Origin: Spirogloea muscicola
Taxonomy: Eukaryota; Streptophyta; Zygnematophyceae; Spirogloeales; Spirogloeaceae
Length of the DNA: 64,000 nt
Reading direction: 5' to 3'
Assembly: GCA_009602725.1 (NCBI GenBank)
Contig: WELB01000089.1
Coordinates: forward strand, 359,501 to 423,500
The notes under the pieces were generated by a model that was not told the origin of the DNA, made no database searches, and was given only the letters and a program-made list of their open reading frames with translations. Made by a program: the position numbers and the translations under genes. Positions 13,098-22,924 of the stretch are shown here, piece by piece; the stretch's first letter is position 1; every line of letters starts with the position of its first letter.

Positions 13098-13329
13098 ATG
13101 GCCGCCGCCGCCGCCGCCGCTTGCGACGTCAAGCTGGGCAGCGGGCTCTGCGGCTCCAAGCTGGTCGCTCGGTGCGGCCGGGCTTGCGGCAGCGCGAGGA
13201 AGGATAGCCCTCTCACCCGCAGCAAGCACGACGCTCCTGCCGCTGCGGCGGCGGCGGCAGGTGAGGTCATGGCGGCCTCTGCGCGCCTCGTCGCACCGGC
13301 TGGTCTGCGGCTGCTAACCAGAGGCGAGG
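13098..13329 (+). CDS. possible Ala-rich first exon, unassigned
   Basis: An ATG at 13098 opens MAAAAAAACDVKLGSG..., rich in Ala, Arg and Ser like a plastid-targeting peptide. It ends at a good donor (GCGAG|GTGAGC) at 13329/13330. I could not find a downstream exon; a LINE tail follows at once. The opposite strand is also open and could instead hold the missing first exon of the Rieske-fold gene. Treat this as tentative. Confidence 0.25.
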
Positions 13330-13339
13330 TGAGCCTCCA

Positions 13340-13800
13340 ACCTCGTCAACTCCTTTGGGCTGTTCACTGCCCTTGCCCCCTTTTGGGATTGTCGATTGCC
13401 GTCCGGTATTCGGGCATCAGTTAGCGACCTCCATGAGCTGACTCGTGTTTACTGAGCGGGTCAGCTTAGCAGCAGGTGATGTACATCTGCCAATGTGCTT
13501 GCCTTTGTACTTGGTCACACAGTCTCTCATTACTTGATACACACTCCATTACCTTTGGGAGAGCCATTTTCTTCCAAAAGCTGTTCGTGTCAGGAGTGCG
13601 ACAGTGGCAAAACCCCACCCCCAGCTCTCTCCCTCGGAATCTGTGTTTAACTTGTGGCTACTAACTAGAGGTTGCTAATTCATTATCCTACATGGTCCTT
13701 GGATGGTCATCCTGTCTTTCAGCACCTTTCGGCCCCTTTGTCAAAACTTTTCGGGCTGGCTGTTCACAGCCCTCGCCCCCTTTGAGAGCCACTTTCTAAA
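13340..13800 (+). mobile_element. LINE ends and tails
   Basis: A LINE end related to those at 41040-41200 and 46190-46360 lies at 13345-13540. It shares TGAGCGGGTCAGCTTAGCAG and the later TGTGCTTGCCTTTGTACTTG block. A type-A hairpin tail (GGGCTGGCTGTTCACAGCCC) follows at 13755-13800. Confidence 0.65.
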
Positions 13801-14226
13801 CCCACTCGTGATTGTGCAGGCACTCAGCCTTAGCCTCTTACGTTCAAGTCAGCTTCAAGTCGCCAAACCTGTACATGCTCGTTCCAGGACTCGACCCTTG
13901 TCAGCACGTCTCACAAACCCATTACCCGTGCAAGAGTACGACAACGTTGCCGGACCTCAAATTGTCAGGTTTCACTCTGAAGACACACAGCAGCGTCCTC
14001 ATTGAGCGCATCTAGCACATCACTAGCTCACCGCTACTTATCACTGTCACTCTAACACTGCTACTCATTTCGGCCTCAGAGACTAGGTACCAGATGCATC
14101 CTGTGGTCTATACATTCGAACTTCCTGATACTGTTACATCAGGAAGAACTACAATCATGGAAACCTGATTGCAGTGAATTTGTGTCACAACTCTGTCATG
14201 GCACACTAATCCCAGACCTGAGCACG
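13801..14226. other. no gene seen
   Basis: This stretch has ordinary composition and only short unsupported frames. It lies just beyond the stop codon of the BUD32 gene and presumably contains its 3' UTR. Confidence 0.4.
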
Positions 14227-16228
14227 TCAGCCCACCATCACTCTCTTTCGGCCCCGCATCCGCACTGTCAACAGCCCATCAGACGAATCTCAGGCAGATA
14301 TAGCACAGACATAGCCTAAGAAGCAGGCTGAGCAGGAGCAAGTGGGGGAGGGTTAACTATGAGTTGTGTAGTATGTGAGTCAATTAACCCTCTACAAATG
14401 AAAATCATCGAGTCTCCGACTTCATTCGCTTACGTTTGATGAAGACAGCAGACTAGATCATTGAGCCTTTAAGGGTGGATTTACAGTATTGAGCCATGAG
14501 ACCTCACCTTGCGCGAGCTTGTTAAAGGTTGAGCTCCAGTAGCGGGAGGCCCTGCGGTATGCTTCCAGAACAGTCTCCATCTGCAAGTAGCAAGAAGCGA
14601 AAGCTACAAATTCAGAGTCGCAAGCGCACACATGTTTATCTGACCTGAAATACATACTGTGCTTATCCTCATACTAATTAATCAATGTAATCTCATCTTC
14701 GGCAAGTTAGGCAGCTCGCCAGCGGGCCGTGGGAGGAGTGCAGCGACGTGAGCGCCCGCTCCAGGACGTAGAGGTCAACGGCCTTGTCCTCGGGCAGGGC
14801 GCAGGCATCGCTTCTCAGAAGCATGTTTGAGGTTGTAAGATCTCCGTGGACAAGCCCGCCATCGTGCAGCCGGGCTACTGCCGCGCCAATACTCCTCATC
14901 ACCTTCTCAATATTGTCTGCACTTTTGGGACGCAGTTATGTCAGAGGGCTTCCAGGATTCAAAGTCCAAGCTCAGGCTTGTCAAGTTGCTGGTCAAGTTC
15001 TGAAATCAGTACATTAAGTTACTGTATGCAGCAGCACCATGTAGGAGTTTGCGAGAGCTGCTGCAGTGCGACAACCTGCAGACAGTGCTGCAGGTAAATC
15101 CTGCAGAAGGAGGTCCTTCACTGACTGCCCTTGAATCCGCTCAAAAGTAAGCGAGTAGGTGATTGGGTCCACAGAAAACAAGACCGGCGTAGCGACCCCA
15201 AGCTTCCGCGCTTTCAGCAGGCTACGGGCTTCCTAAAGCAAGTTTCAGGAGATCTTCACATCAGCTCGACCTCATTGCTTGAGTGCTAGTAAGCAGCGCT
15301 TATCATTTCCACCACAGTGCCTGATGAAAGCGTGCAGCATACATGCAGAGCTTGTACAGAGCGGGTGGTCAGGGTATGTGCAGCTACGGCAGGGCGCTAT
15401 TGATCTGCCACATCCTTCTCTGGTTGCACATTACGAAGCTGCTAACTCTTAAATTACTCTCAATCAGCACCTGGACAGCAATCTAACAAGGTGTGAAATA
15501 CACCCGTCATAAATATCATCCTGGTTTCCATTTGCTAGACTTTTATCGACTTGAGGAGTGAAGGTCACAGCATACGCCATGAAGACGACGGGCCGTGAGC
15601 TTGCTGTCCAGGACCGGGTGGCGGTACTTCTTGCTGAATCGCTCCTTGACAACAGCAGGCCGCCCAAGGAACGCGGCCTCATACACCCTCTGTAGGACAG
15701 ATGAACACCCCAATAAAGTGGTATGTTGGGCTTGATACTTGATAGCAGCATGCACATATTTGTATCCTGAATGCTGATGTAGGGTCTTGCAACGACCTTA
15801 ACCTCAGAAGCCCTGAGCCTTAAAACCACTGTCAAACCTACATCCTTAACCAAAACCCTAGAAGCAGCCCAATGGCTCCATCGCTTCTGGAAATCACAAC
15901 TTAAAGCCTTGGTTGCTCGAGCGCGGTTTGACACGTCAGTACCAGCACCAGGCCGCAAGATGGTTGACTGTATGCCGTCAGACGAATATTGGAGCTGCAG
16001 GTGCCGCTCACTCTGTGGTGACGACGGCCTTACAGGACAGACTACAAGACGTCCGAGCTTACGACGAGTCTCAGAGCGACAGCACTTCCGCGACCACTGT
16101 GAGTGCGCCTGCTGCCTCACCGCCTCGGCGCCTTGATTGAGAAGCACCCTTTGGCCAACAAAGCCGTCGCCACCGCCGCCACCAACATCTCCACCGCAGC
16201 TCAGCAACTCCTGCGCTTGCTCCTCCAT
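14227..16228 (-). CDS. BUD32: EKC/KEOPS complex kinase BUD32 (TP53RK/PRPK), 6 exons, DFG segment absent
   Basis: BUD32 is the small RIO-like kinase/ATPase of the KEOPS complex, which makes the t6A modification on tRNA. Exons on the minus strand are 16228-16121, 15689-15576, 15232-15076, 14916-14720, 14580-14508 and 14264-14227. All phases join and predict about 226 residues. Landmarks are LLNQGAEA, RVYEAAFLGRPAVVKERF with KKYRHPVLD (catalytic Lys region), EARSLLKARKLGVATPVLF, LHDGGLVHGDLTTSNMLL (catalytic HGDLTTSN), LPEDKAVDLYVLERA, STFNKLAQ and the basic tail VRMRGRKRVMVG. Family members have about 14 more residues, including the Mg-binding DFGLS, between SNML and LPEDK. Here SNMLLRSDAC joins ALPEDK directly inside one exon. 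The intron after exon 4 begins GC (CTG|GCGAGC). Either the gene has lost the motif or the assembly has a small deletion. Confidence 0.9.
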
Positions 16229-16329
16229 GCCGGCTCGACACGGACGCTACAAAGCCAGCAGTCAGCTCTCCGCCAGTTGCTCCTCCTCCTGTGCCCTCGA
16301 CCACCCTGCTGCCTTAAGCTGGACCCTCC

Positions 16330-16680
16330 ATCAGCGGCGCCGGGAGCAGGGTGCTGCCCTTCCCGGTGGCTCGGTGCCTTTGGGTCTGGTGTCCTGCTAC
16401 CGTATGCGACTGTCTATGTCCCTGCAGCGCTCCCAAGCGCTTGCTTTGCACCGCCGCGCTGGTCGCGCCCTTGCAGCAGCCTCTGGCTTGCGCAGCGGGG
16501 TTGCTCTTCCTCCCCTCAGCTCATCTGACTTCCTACTGCTGACACGGGGGTATTGAGGGCGCCCTGTCTGCCTAGCCTTTGGCTCCGTCATGAACACCTG
16601 TATGCATCTGGCTGGCATCTCACAGCCGATTCTTTCATATCAGCAGCCGCTTTCTCTTATCATCTCTTGCGCAGCTGGGG
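16330..16680 (+). mobile_element. LINE C-terminal fragment with type-C tail
   Basis: The plus strand reads YRMRLSMSLQRSQALALHRR, then AGRALAAASGLRSGVALPPL and SSSDFLLLTRGY-stop (16556). The tail GGGCGCCCTGTCTGCCTAGC...GGCTGGCATCTCACAGCC follows to about 16670. The copy at 54540-54735 is nearly identical. It begins about 100 bp from the BUD32 start codon, so it sits in that gene's promoter region. Confidence 0.8.
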
Positions 16681-16959
16681 GCTCTGGCTTGGACGACACT
16701 CGAGCAACCATGAAACTGGTCTCGAAGGAGTGCACTGCGGGCACGTTCCGAGCTGGCCCGCGCAGGCAGCTGGGTCTCGCTGAGTTCCTTGGAGAGATCA
16801 GATTCGTCACCTAATGCGCTAGCGGCGGCGGCGGCGGCTGTGGTGGCGGATTTAGGATGGAGGGTCTAGCAGCTGAATCTGTGAGAGAGAACTCGGGCCT
16901 AAGCGGATATTTGCCGGTGGAGACTCGACAAAAAGAACTAGAGGAGCCCTTTTCCGGCA

Positions 16960-17310
16960 CCTGTTGTGGCTCTTTGGATTTTGTCCATTCTTTTTTGGCT
17001 GGCTTCTGCCAACCCCTCTTCTATGGGCGAGCTCATTCTTCTTTCCAGTAAGAATTATCGTCTGTTTATGGATTTCGTGTGTTTGTATTTGTGTTTGTAT
17101 TTCGTTAGTATTTCGTGTGTTCTCCAGTAGAGAAGTGGCTCTATCTTTCGGGCTGGCCTCATCCACTGCCTTACATCGAGAAAGTGCTGCCTTACATTGG
17201 AAGAAAAATTGCGTGTCTTTGCGTGTCTTTTTCGGGCTGGTTGTTCCAGCCCCTATTCTCAATGGGCGAGCACTTTCTTCTTCTTTGAAACAAACGAAGG
17301 CCAAATGGCC
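16960..17310 (+). mobile_element. three stacked LINE 3' tails
   Basis: Type-B hairpin tails lie at 16995-17046 and 17230-17286, with a type-A-like tail between them (17148-17180). The stretch 17065-17115 repeats GTGTTTGTATTTCGTT-like units. No coding sequence is present. Confidence 0.65.
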
Positions 17311-17479
17311 AAGTACAAAGGCAAGAGTTATGGGCGCGCAAAGGAATGCACAAGGTCTGAAGGTGCCGGAGTGCTAAGTAATGAACAAGGTCCAGAAAAC
17401 CATCAGCAGTCGCCAGAGTCGTTTAGGAACTCTCGGGGCTAAGGAGTTCTGATAGCACTTCTGATTGTCTCGTAGCAGC

Positions 17480-17590
17480 TTTGTCTCTGTTACTTAGCGC
17501 TTCCCCTGGCCCCCTTCTCGTACTCTGTTCATTCTTTTTCGGGCTGGTTGTTCCAGCCCCTATTCTCAATGGGCGAGCACTTTCTTCTGA
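17480..17590 (+). mobile_element. LINE 3' tail, type B
   Basis: A clean copy of the LINE 3' UTR: TAGCGCTTCCCCTGGCCCCC, then CGTACTCTGTTCATTC, then the hairpin CGGGCTGGTTGTTCCAGCCC and the CTCAATGGGCGAGCAC block. It is almost identical to 20828-20930 and 36590-36676. Confidence 0.75.
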
Positions 17591-17699
17591 TAGCTTCTAC
17601 TCAGCTTGGCTTTACTGACTGCAGCACGCAGCTGCCTGCAGCTCCTCGGCTGCCACGCTCCACCACTACTGCGGCGGCGGCGGCGGCTGTCAGGCTTCA

Positions 17700-17727
17700 A
17701 CCTTGAACCCTAAACCCTTCAACCCGA
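17700..17727. repeat. short telomere-like tract 25 bp before a gene start
   Basis: The sequence AACCCTAAACCCTTCAACCC follows a GGC run (17673-17690) and ends about 25 bp before the ATG at 17752. In land plants a short AAACCCTAA element (telo box) near transcription starts is a known promoter motif. This could be one, or a short internal telomeric insertion. Confidence 0.6.
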
Positions 17728-17751
17728 ATTTACATTCAAGACCTTTGCCAA

Positions 17752-19805
17752 ATGGAGCTCGAGGGCGTGGCGTCGCTGGCGCTGCTCACCGGCGGCGGCC
17801 TCTCCGGCCACTTCGTGGACGCCACCACCCGCCGCTGCATCGGCCTCATGGCCACAGGCACGTCACCACAACACCCACGAGGCCGCTCCGACCGAGGGTA
17901 GTATAATAGTAGCAGCTTGTGCTATGCTCGGACGCTATCGAGCTGGGTCAGACTACAGGTCCATGAGATGCTTTTGGGTGTTTGACTGTAGCGACTGAGG
18001 CTCGCCACGAATATGATGTGGGGTTTGGCCATCCTTTCTCCATCAGATCTTGACATACTTGATTATTGCTCATATTGGGTCATGAAGCTCGAGGTCAAGC
18101 TCAGAGTCAAGCTCAGGGGCAGCCCGCAATGTCAAGAGTCGTCTGTCGACCTTCTAAGTAGTCCACTTGAAAATCCTATCCATCACACATGAGACATATC
18201 TCGCTTGATTTCCACCATCAGAGCTGGCTTGCGAGCGGGAGTGCAGCCGCGGGGAGGACCTTGCGCTGCTCCGCCTCACGCTCATCGACTTTCAGGTGTG
18301 TGCAGCTAGCATGGGCCGGCTCCATGTGGCCAGCCTGCAGGCGCTCCTCTGGAGGCTCCTCATGTCAAGAGGCCCCTTTCAGGCTGTCGCGGCCAAGGAG
18401 TCCAAGCTCCAGTAAGCGGAACTTAGTGGCAGCATTATGGAACGTAAGGCTCAGGGCTCAGACGTACTGAGCACTTTGTACTGCAATAGCTGCAACATGG
18501 GTTGCTGGCTAACAAGGCATCCAACATCATGGGCTATTTGGGAGGCCACCATAAGCCTACCCTCTTCTTCTTGCATTGCACTGACCGACGGTCAGGCGCT
18601 GCCTCTGGATTGGCTGCAGTCTGGCACCGAGCAGGCGGTGGTTGTTGAAAAGCAGGGCGGTGATGCAGCCAGGCTTGCCACAGCTGTGCATGCCCACGGG
18701 TGAGGGATAGCGCAGCCTTCGTCTGAGCACCCATCAAGGCTACCATATGATATGTAGCTGCTGTCGTCCTCCACATGATTGGCAGTCACCTGGGACATGC
18801 TATCATCATGCCAAATTAGGGCTCAGTATATGGGGCTCGTAAGACTTGGGTTCAATGTTGCAGCACTTGATAGAGCGGCTGCATGTGCTGGGGTGATTGA
18901 AAGGAAAGGTGGGAAAGTACTGTCATAGAAGACGTGAATCGGTGTAAAGCAGAGGGCGCTGTGCAAGTCCACTTCGACTGTGAAACGCTGCTCACAGGCC
19001 AGGCTGCCGACACACATCTGCGACGCTTTCTTCCAAAGCTGATGGACCTCTCGCCTGTAGGTACGCAGTCCACCTGGGGTCTTGTGGGCGCTTGATGTCC
19101 AGTGCTTTCAACCCCCAGTCTGTTGCACTTCCAATAATGGCAAACTCCCCGTTGTGCAATACATGCCATATTCTGATCCGTCAACTTGCAACTACACCTG
19201 GCTTTACGCTTCTCGCTTTACTAATCTGACCACAATGAAGAAGTCAGTCCATTATGTGCTCGGTGGCTTGCTAATCAGGTACGCATCATTTTATGCTCTG
19301 TGCAGTAAACATCGGGCCCATGCGGGTCAGCAATTTTCATATAGAGGGTGCTGGGGTGCCCAGCCCTACCCCCTCAGCACCTGGACAGTCTCCGGCCCAG
19401 TCGCAAGCGCAAGCGCAGGCTGGTATTGATGTCATGCAAGAGGCCTCCTCACACTTGCCGAGGGGAACAAGAGAGCAGGCATTGAACCAGGCCGTAGACC
19501 AGGAACGAGTGCAGATGGAGCATCATATGCAGCCTGAAGCAGAAGGCGAAGTTGCTCCAGCAGGCGCCTCGAAATCAGAGGCAATGGACGATTTTGACCT
19601 CCAGTCTGAGGCCGCAGAGCTTCAAAATCGGGGTGTAGTGGTTGACGAGGCTGCACACAAGGGAAAGTCTATAGATGGTAACATTCGGCAACTGCTGCTA
19701 CAGGAGCTCGAACGAGAAGGCCTTCCAGGGACGCTGGCATGGTCAATAGTTGAGCCCACGACTCGGCTGGAACCGCGGAGCATGGAAACCAGCAAAGGGT
19801 GGTAG
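17752..19805 (+). CDS. unrecognised multi-exon gene
   Basis: The ATG at 17752 opens MELEGVASLALLTGGGLSGH. Further coding-like exons are about 18221-18296 (CSRGEDLALLRLTLIDFQ, donor GTGTGT), 18309-18414 (MGRLHVASLQALLWRLL), about 18945-19060 (GAVQVHFDCETLLTG, RRFLPKLMDLSPV) and about 19306-19805 (GPMRVSNFHIEGAG, a Gln/Ser/Ala-rich linker, then NIRQLLLQELEREGLPGTLA). I do not recognise the family and see no catalytic motif. The mix of short hydrophobic or basic exons and a disordered acidic C-terminus fits a large scaffold or trafficking protein, but that is only a guess. Exon boundaries are provisional. The stretch at 18585-18800 could contribute another exon. Confidence 0.45.
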
Positions 19806-20130
19806 ACTGAGCTGAGCGCAGGGTGGTAAACTCATGAGGGACACTTTTTGTTGCTGATGGGAATTGGACGGTGCGGAAGCAGACTGGCGTTTGCTCCGCT
19901 GCACTAAGAAGTGACAGCACCAGTATAGCCTTTGTGGCGCTGTTATGTTTCTGCACAAACATTGCTGTTGGCCAGGCGATTGACACCCTTGTCTGAGGCA
20001 CACCATCTCGACAAGAGAATGCCGTAGTGTTGCTGAGCGAGTGTAGCATCTGAGTTGCATACTAGCAAACCTCATCTTGTCAACATTATATCCCAGTGCT
20101 AGCCATTATTTAAGCATTTCTGCTTTTACG
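19806..20130. other. no gene seen
   Basis: This is 3' flank of the unrecognised gene with ordinary composition. I see no conserved frame or repeat. Confidence 0.4.
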
Positions 20131-20935
20131 CCCCCTTGTTCGATTTATTGGTGCTGGCCTCTCACAGCCATGGGAAGAGCTTTTACGTCCAACATATCTT
20201 CTTGCTAAAATCTGCTGCATATGTTGACCAGAGGTGATTGCATTTTCCGGACCCTGCGGACCTTGTATAAACTTTTCGGGCTGGCTTTTCACAGCCCTCG
20301 CCCCCTTTGGATGAGCTTTTTCTCTTTAAACACACGTATCCTTTGGATGAGCTTACATACATCTTAGCTGCAGGATGGGCGTGCTTGACATATTCTGGAT
20401 AGCCACCGTGTACCCTGCCTCGAGAACAATGCCGACCATGGCATCCCTGAGGAGAGTTTAGTTCTATGGGGAGCCGGTTGACTTCCCTGCAGCCGGGTCG
20501 CTGGCGCAAGTGTATCGAATGCGCCTGGCCGTCTCGCTGCAGAGGTCCATGGCCCGGGCGCTGCACCTTCGTGCCGGCAGAGAAGGGCTCGCCCATTGAG
20601 AATATGGGCTGGAACAGCCAGCCCAAAAAAGAATGAACAGAGTACAAGAAGAGGGGGGGGAAGCCAGGCGAAGCCCTCGCTGCTGCCTCTGGCTCTGGCC
20701 AGGGGACCCACTTCCAAGAGCCCAGCATCTCTGATCTGCGGCTGCTTAGCAGGGGTTACTGAGTGTCTCGTAGCAGCTTTGTAGCTGCTTTCTTTCTTTG
20801 TGTGCTTTGGTTTCTTTGTTTCTGTTATTTAGCGCTTCCCCTGGCCCCCTTCTCGTACTCTGTTCATTCTTTTTCGGGCTGGTTGTTCCAGCCCCTATTC
20901 TCAATGGGCGAGCACTTTCTTCTTCTTAGTTCTAA
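20130..20935 (+). mobile_element. LINE tails and a C-terminal copy with a nested insertion
   Basis: Two short tails at 20150-20200 and 20274-20330 precede a longer copy. It reads GSLAQVYRMRLAVSLQRSMA and then ALHLRAGR to 20578. A minus-oriented type-B tail of about 90 bp interrupts it (20579-20668). It then resumes ALAAASGSGQGTHFQ and SDLRLLSRGY-stop (about 20762) and is followed by its own complete 3' UTR and type-B hairpin to 20930. This is the best example linking the coding end to the tail. Confidence 0.8.
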
Positions 20936-21395
20936 GGTTTTGCCTTCGTTCTTGGCCACTGAGGCCCTCCATCATCCAATGCACACCCCTTAGGCCTGAG
21001 GAGGTTATGGGCAGCCGTACGCTCGCCGCCATGTGCACAGCGGAGGACGTGCGCCGCCAGTTCCGGTGGATTCGCGCCCGCTCGCCGCCACTCTGCACTG
21101 CAGCACTCCCAGAAGACAGGCGGGGGAAGGCCCAGGAGGCGTCGGACGGCCGTGCGGAAGACCTCGCCTGGCATGCGTAGTGCGTCGTACAGTGGAAGAG
21201 CCGAGAGCATAAGCCCTTAACCCAAGGCCGCCGCGCCAGGTGAGGGTGCCGACCGCGGCCGGGCATGCCCACATACGTCTGTCTCCGGGAGTTGCTGCAG
21301 CGCGGTCGCGATGGCCGCCTTGTCGAGCTCGGCCATGTACCGCGCTTGCGCCCGCAAGTCGGCGGTGTGAGCCAGGTGAACCAGCCCAGAAGAGC
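20936..21395 (-). mobile_element. LINE C-terminal domain fragment, minus strand
   Basis: The minus strand reads LVHLAHTADLRAQARYMAEL, then (after a frame change) LSALPLYDALRMPGEVFRTA and HVLRCAHGGERTAAHNLL. These match the plus-strand copy at 43580-43930. The fragment stops at about 21396, where an inverted partner begins on the other strand. Confidence 0.75.
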
Positions 21396-21396
21396 A

Positions 21397-21785
21397 CTTG
21401 GCCCTGGCAGGAGCCGCGGTTCTCCTTGCGCACCTCGCGCACACCGCCGGCTTGAGGGCGCAGGCGCGCTGTGTGGTCGAGCTGGACAAGGGGGCCTTGA
21501 CGAGCGCGTTGTGGCTCCTCCCCGAGTCGGACATATGCGGGCATGCACAGCTGCGGTCGGGCGGCCTCTTCACCTGGCGCGGCGGCCTGGCTCTCGGCTC
21601 CTCCCCTGTGGCACGCCCTGCGGATGCCAGACGAGGTCACCCTGGCACGGCCTCTTGCGCCTTCCCACGCCCTGCCTGGCCTGTGGCTCCACTGAGATAG
21701 TCATGAACATCCTCTGTATGCACCTGGCTTGCTATGACAGCCGCTCTTTCAATATCAGCAGCCGCATTGTTCGAGGTTCCTTCTG
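21397..21785 (+). mobile_element. LINE fragment inverted relative to its neighbour, with tail
   Basis: The plus strand reads LLAHLAHTAGLRAQARCVVE and LDKGALTSALWLLPESDICG, the same segment as the adjoining minus-strand copy but facing away from it. It then passes into a type-C tail (GCCTGTGGCTCC...GCTATGACAGCCGCTC) ending near 21780. Confidence 0.7.
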
Positions 21786-22460
21786 AGGGTGCTGCAGTGT
21801 ACAAGTGGCGAACAGGTCGCGCATTCAATGGAAGTGGCGGCGCACGTCCTTCGCTGTGCACATGGAGGCGTCGAGCAAATGGCTGCTCACGACCTCCTCA
21901 GGGATGCAATCTTTGGATTGTGCCTGGAGGAGGGGCATACGGTGGCCATTGAGACACGTCCATTCATGCCCATACAGCAGAGGGCTGACGGACTCCACAC
22001 CCGGAGGGTTGACCTGGTGGCCACCACATTGGTGGGGGCCTGTGCATCATCGCCGTGTGGTCATCCTGATTGGTTGACCGCTCCAGTTCGGGGCTGTCAG
22101 CCTCAGTGCAGCCACTTGTGGCAAGGAGGCCAAGTACGCAGACCATCCAGAAGGGGACGAATTCCCTCCAGTGGCCATCGGTGTGCACTGGGTTTTCGGG
22201 TCTCAATGGCTGGACCTTTAGAGTCGGCTTGCGCGGCGCACGGTATCCACGCCGGCGGGGCGAGTAGGCTAACTCCAACGCCGCTGGCTCGCTTGCGCAG
22301 GTGTTGTTTATGCGCCTTTCCAATTTTCTCCAGCAGTCCTTGGCCCACACCTTGCATCTGCGAGCTGGCCTTGCTCTGGCCTCTGTCTACTGTCAAGGGG
22401 ACTGCTTTCCTGCAGCTACTCTCTCTGACTTGCGGCTGCTTAGTAGAGGCCATGGACCGC
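21786..22460 (+). mobile_element. LINE C-terminal domain, degraded, nearly reaching the element's end
   Basis: The plus strand reads AAHVLRCAHGGVEQMAAHDL, LCLEEGHTVAIETRPFMPIQ and LHTRRVDLVAT. It continues after frame changes through EFPPVAIGVHWVFGSQWLDL, a decayed L-A-Q-V segment and the terminal SDLRLLSRG at about 22455. The order matches the intact copy at 43.4-44.4 kb, so most of the C-terminal 300 residues are represented. Confidence 0.75.
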
Positions 22461-22890
22461 TGAAGGGATATGGAAAGTCGATACAAAACACCTGCGCTAG
22501 TGAGCCAGCGGTCTTGAAGTCAGCCTGCTCGCCGGGTGAAAAGGTCTAGTCACTGAAACCCGAAAGCCCCGTGCACATCGACGGCCAGCGGGACGAACTT
22601 GTCCCCTTCTGGGTGGTCTGCATATTTCGCCTCTTTGCCATGAGCGGTATCACTGCTGCATGCCCAGCCTTCGAAGCAGAGAGCCCCAGATTGGAGCAGT
22701 CATCCACATCAGCGGTGACCATGTCGGCAATGACTCGTGGGCCACCGCCCGTGATGGCCACCAGGTCGACCCGCCGAGTATGGAGTCCATCAGCCCTCTG
22801 CAGGATGGGCATGATGGACGTCTTCTCAATCGCCACCGTGTAACCCGCCTCCAGGAAAATGCCGAACATGCAATTCCTGAGGAGGTCATG
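22461..22890 (-). mobile_element. LINE C-terminal domain copy, minus strand
   Basis: The minus strand reads MFGIFLEAGYTVAIEKTSIM, LHTRRVDLVAITGGGPRVIA and then DMVTADVDDCSN. Its next segment (LSISLQRSMA) runs into the end of the plus-strand neighbour at about 22452, making an inverted junction. The R-V-D-x13-D motif is intact in this copy. Confidence 0.8.
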
Positions 22891-22924
22891 GGCAGCCGTT
22901 CGCTCTTCCGTATAGTACTGCTCA

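Noticed and set aside
15464-16228. A 254-codon minus-strand frame
   Set aside because: Only the first 36 codons are BUD32 exon 1. The rest is intron that happens to lack stops, and exon 2 is in another frame.
19432-19656. Minus-strand frame opposite the unrecognised gene's last exon
   Set aside because: It is a shadow of the Gln/Ala-rich plus-strand coding sequence.
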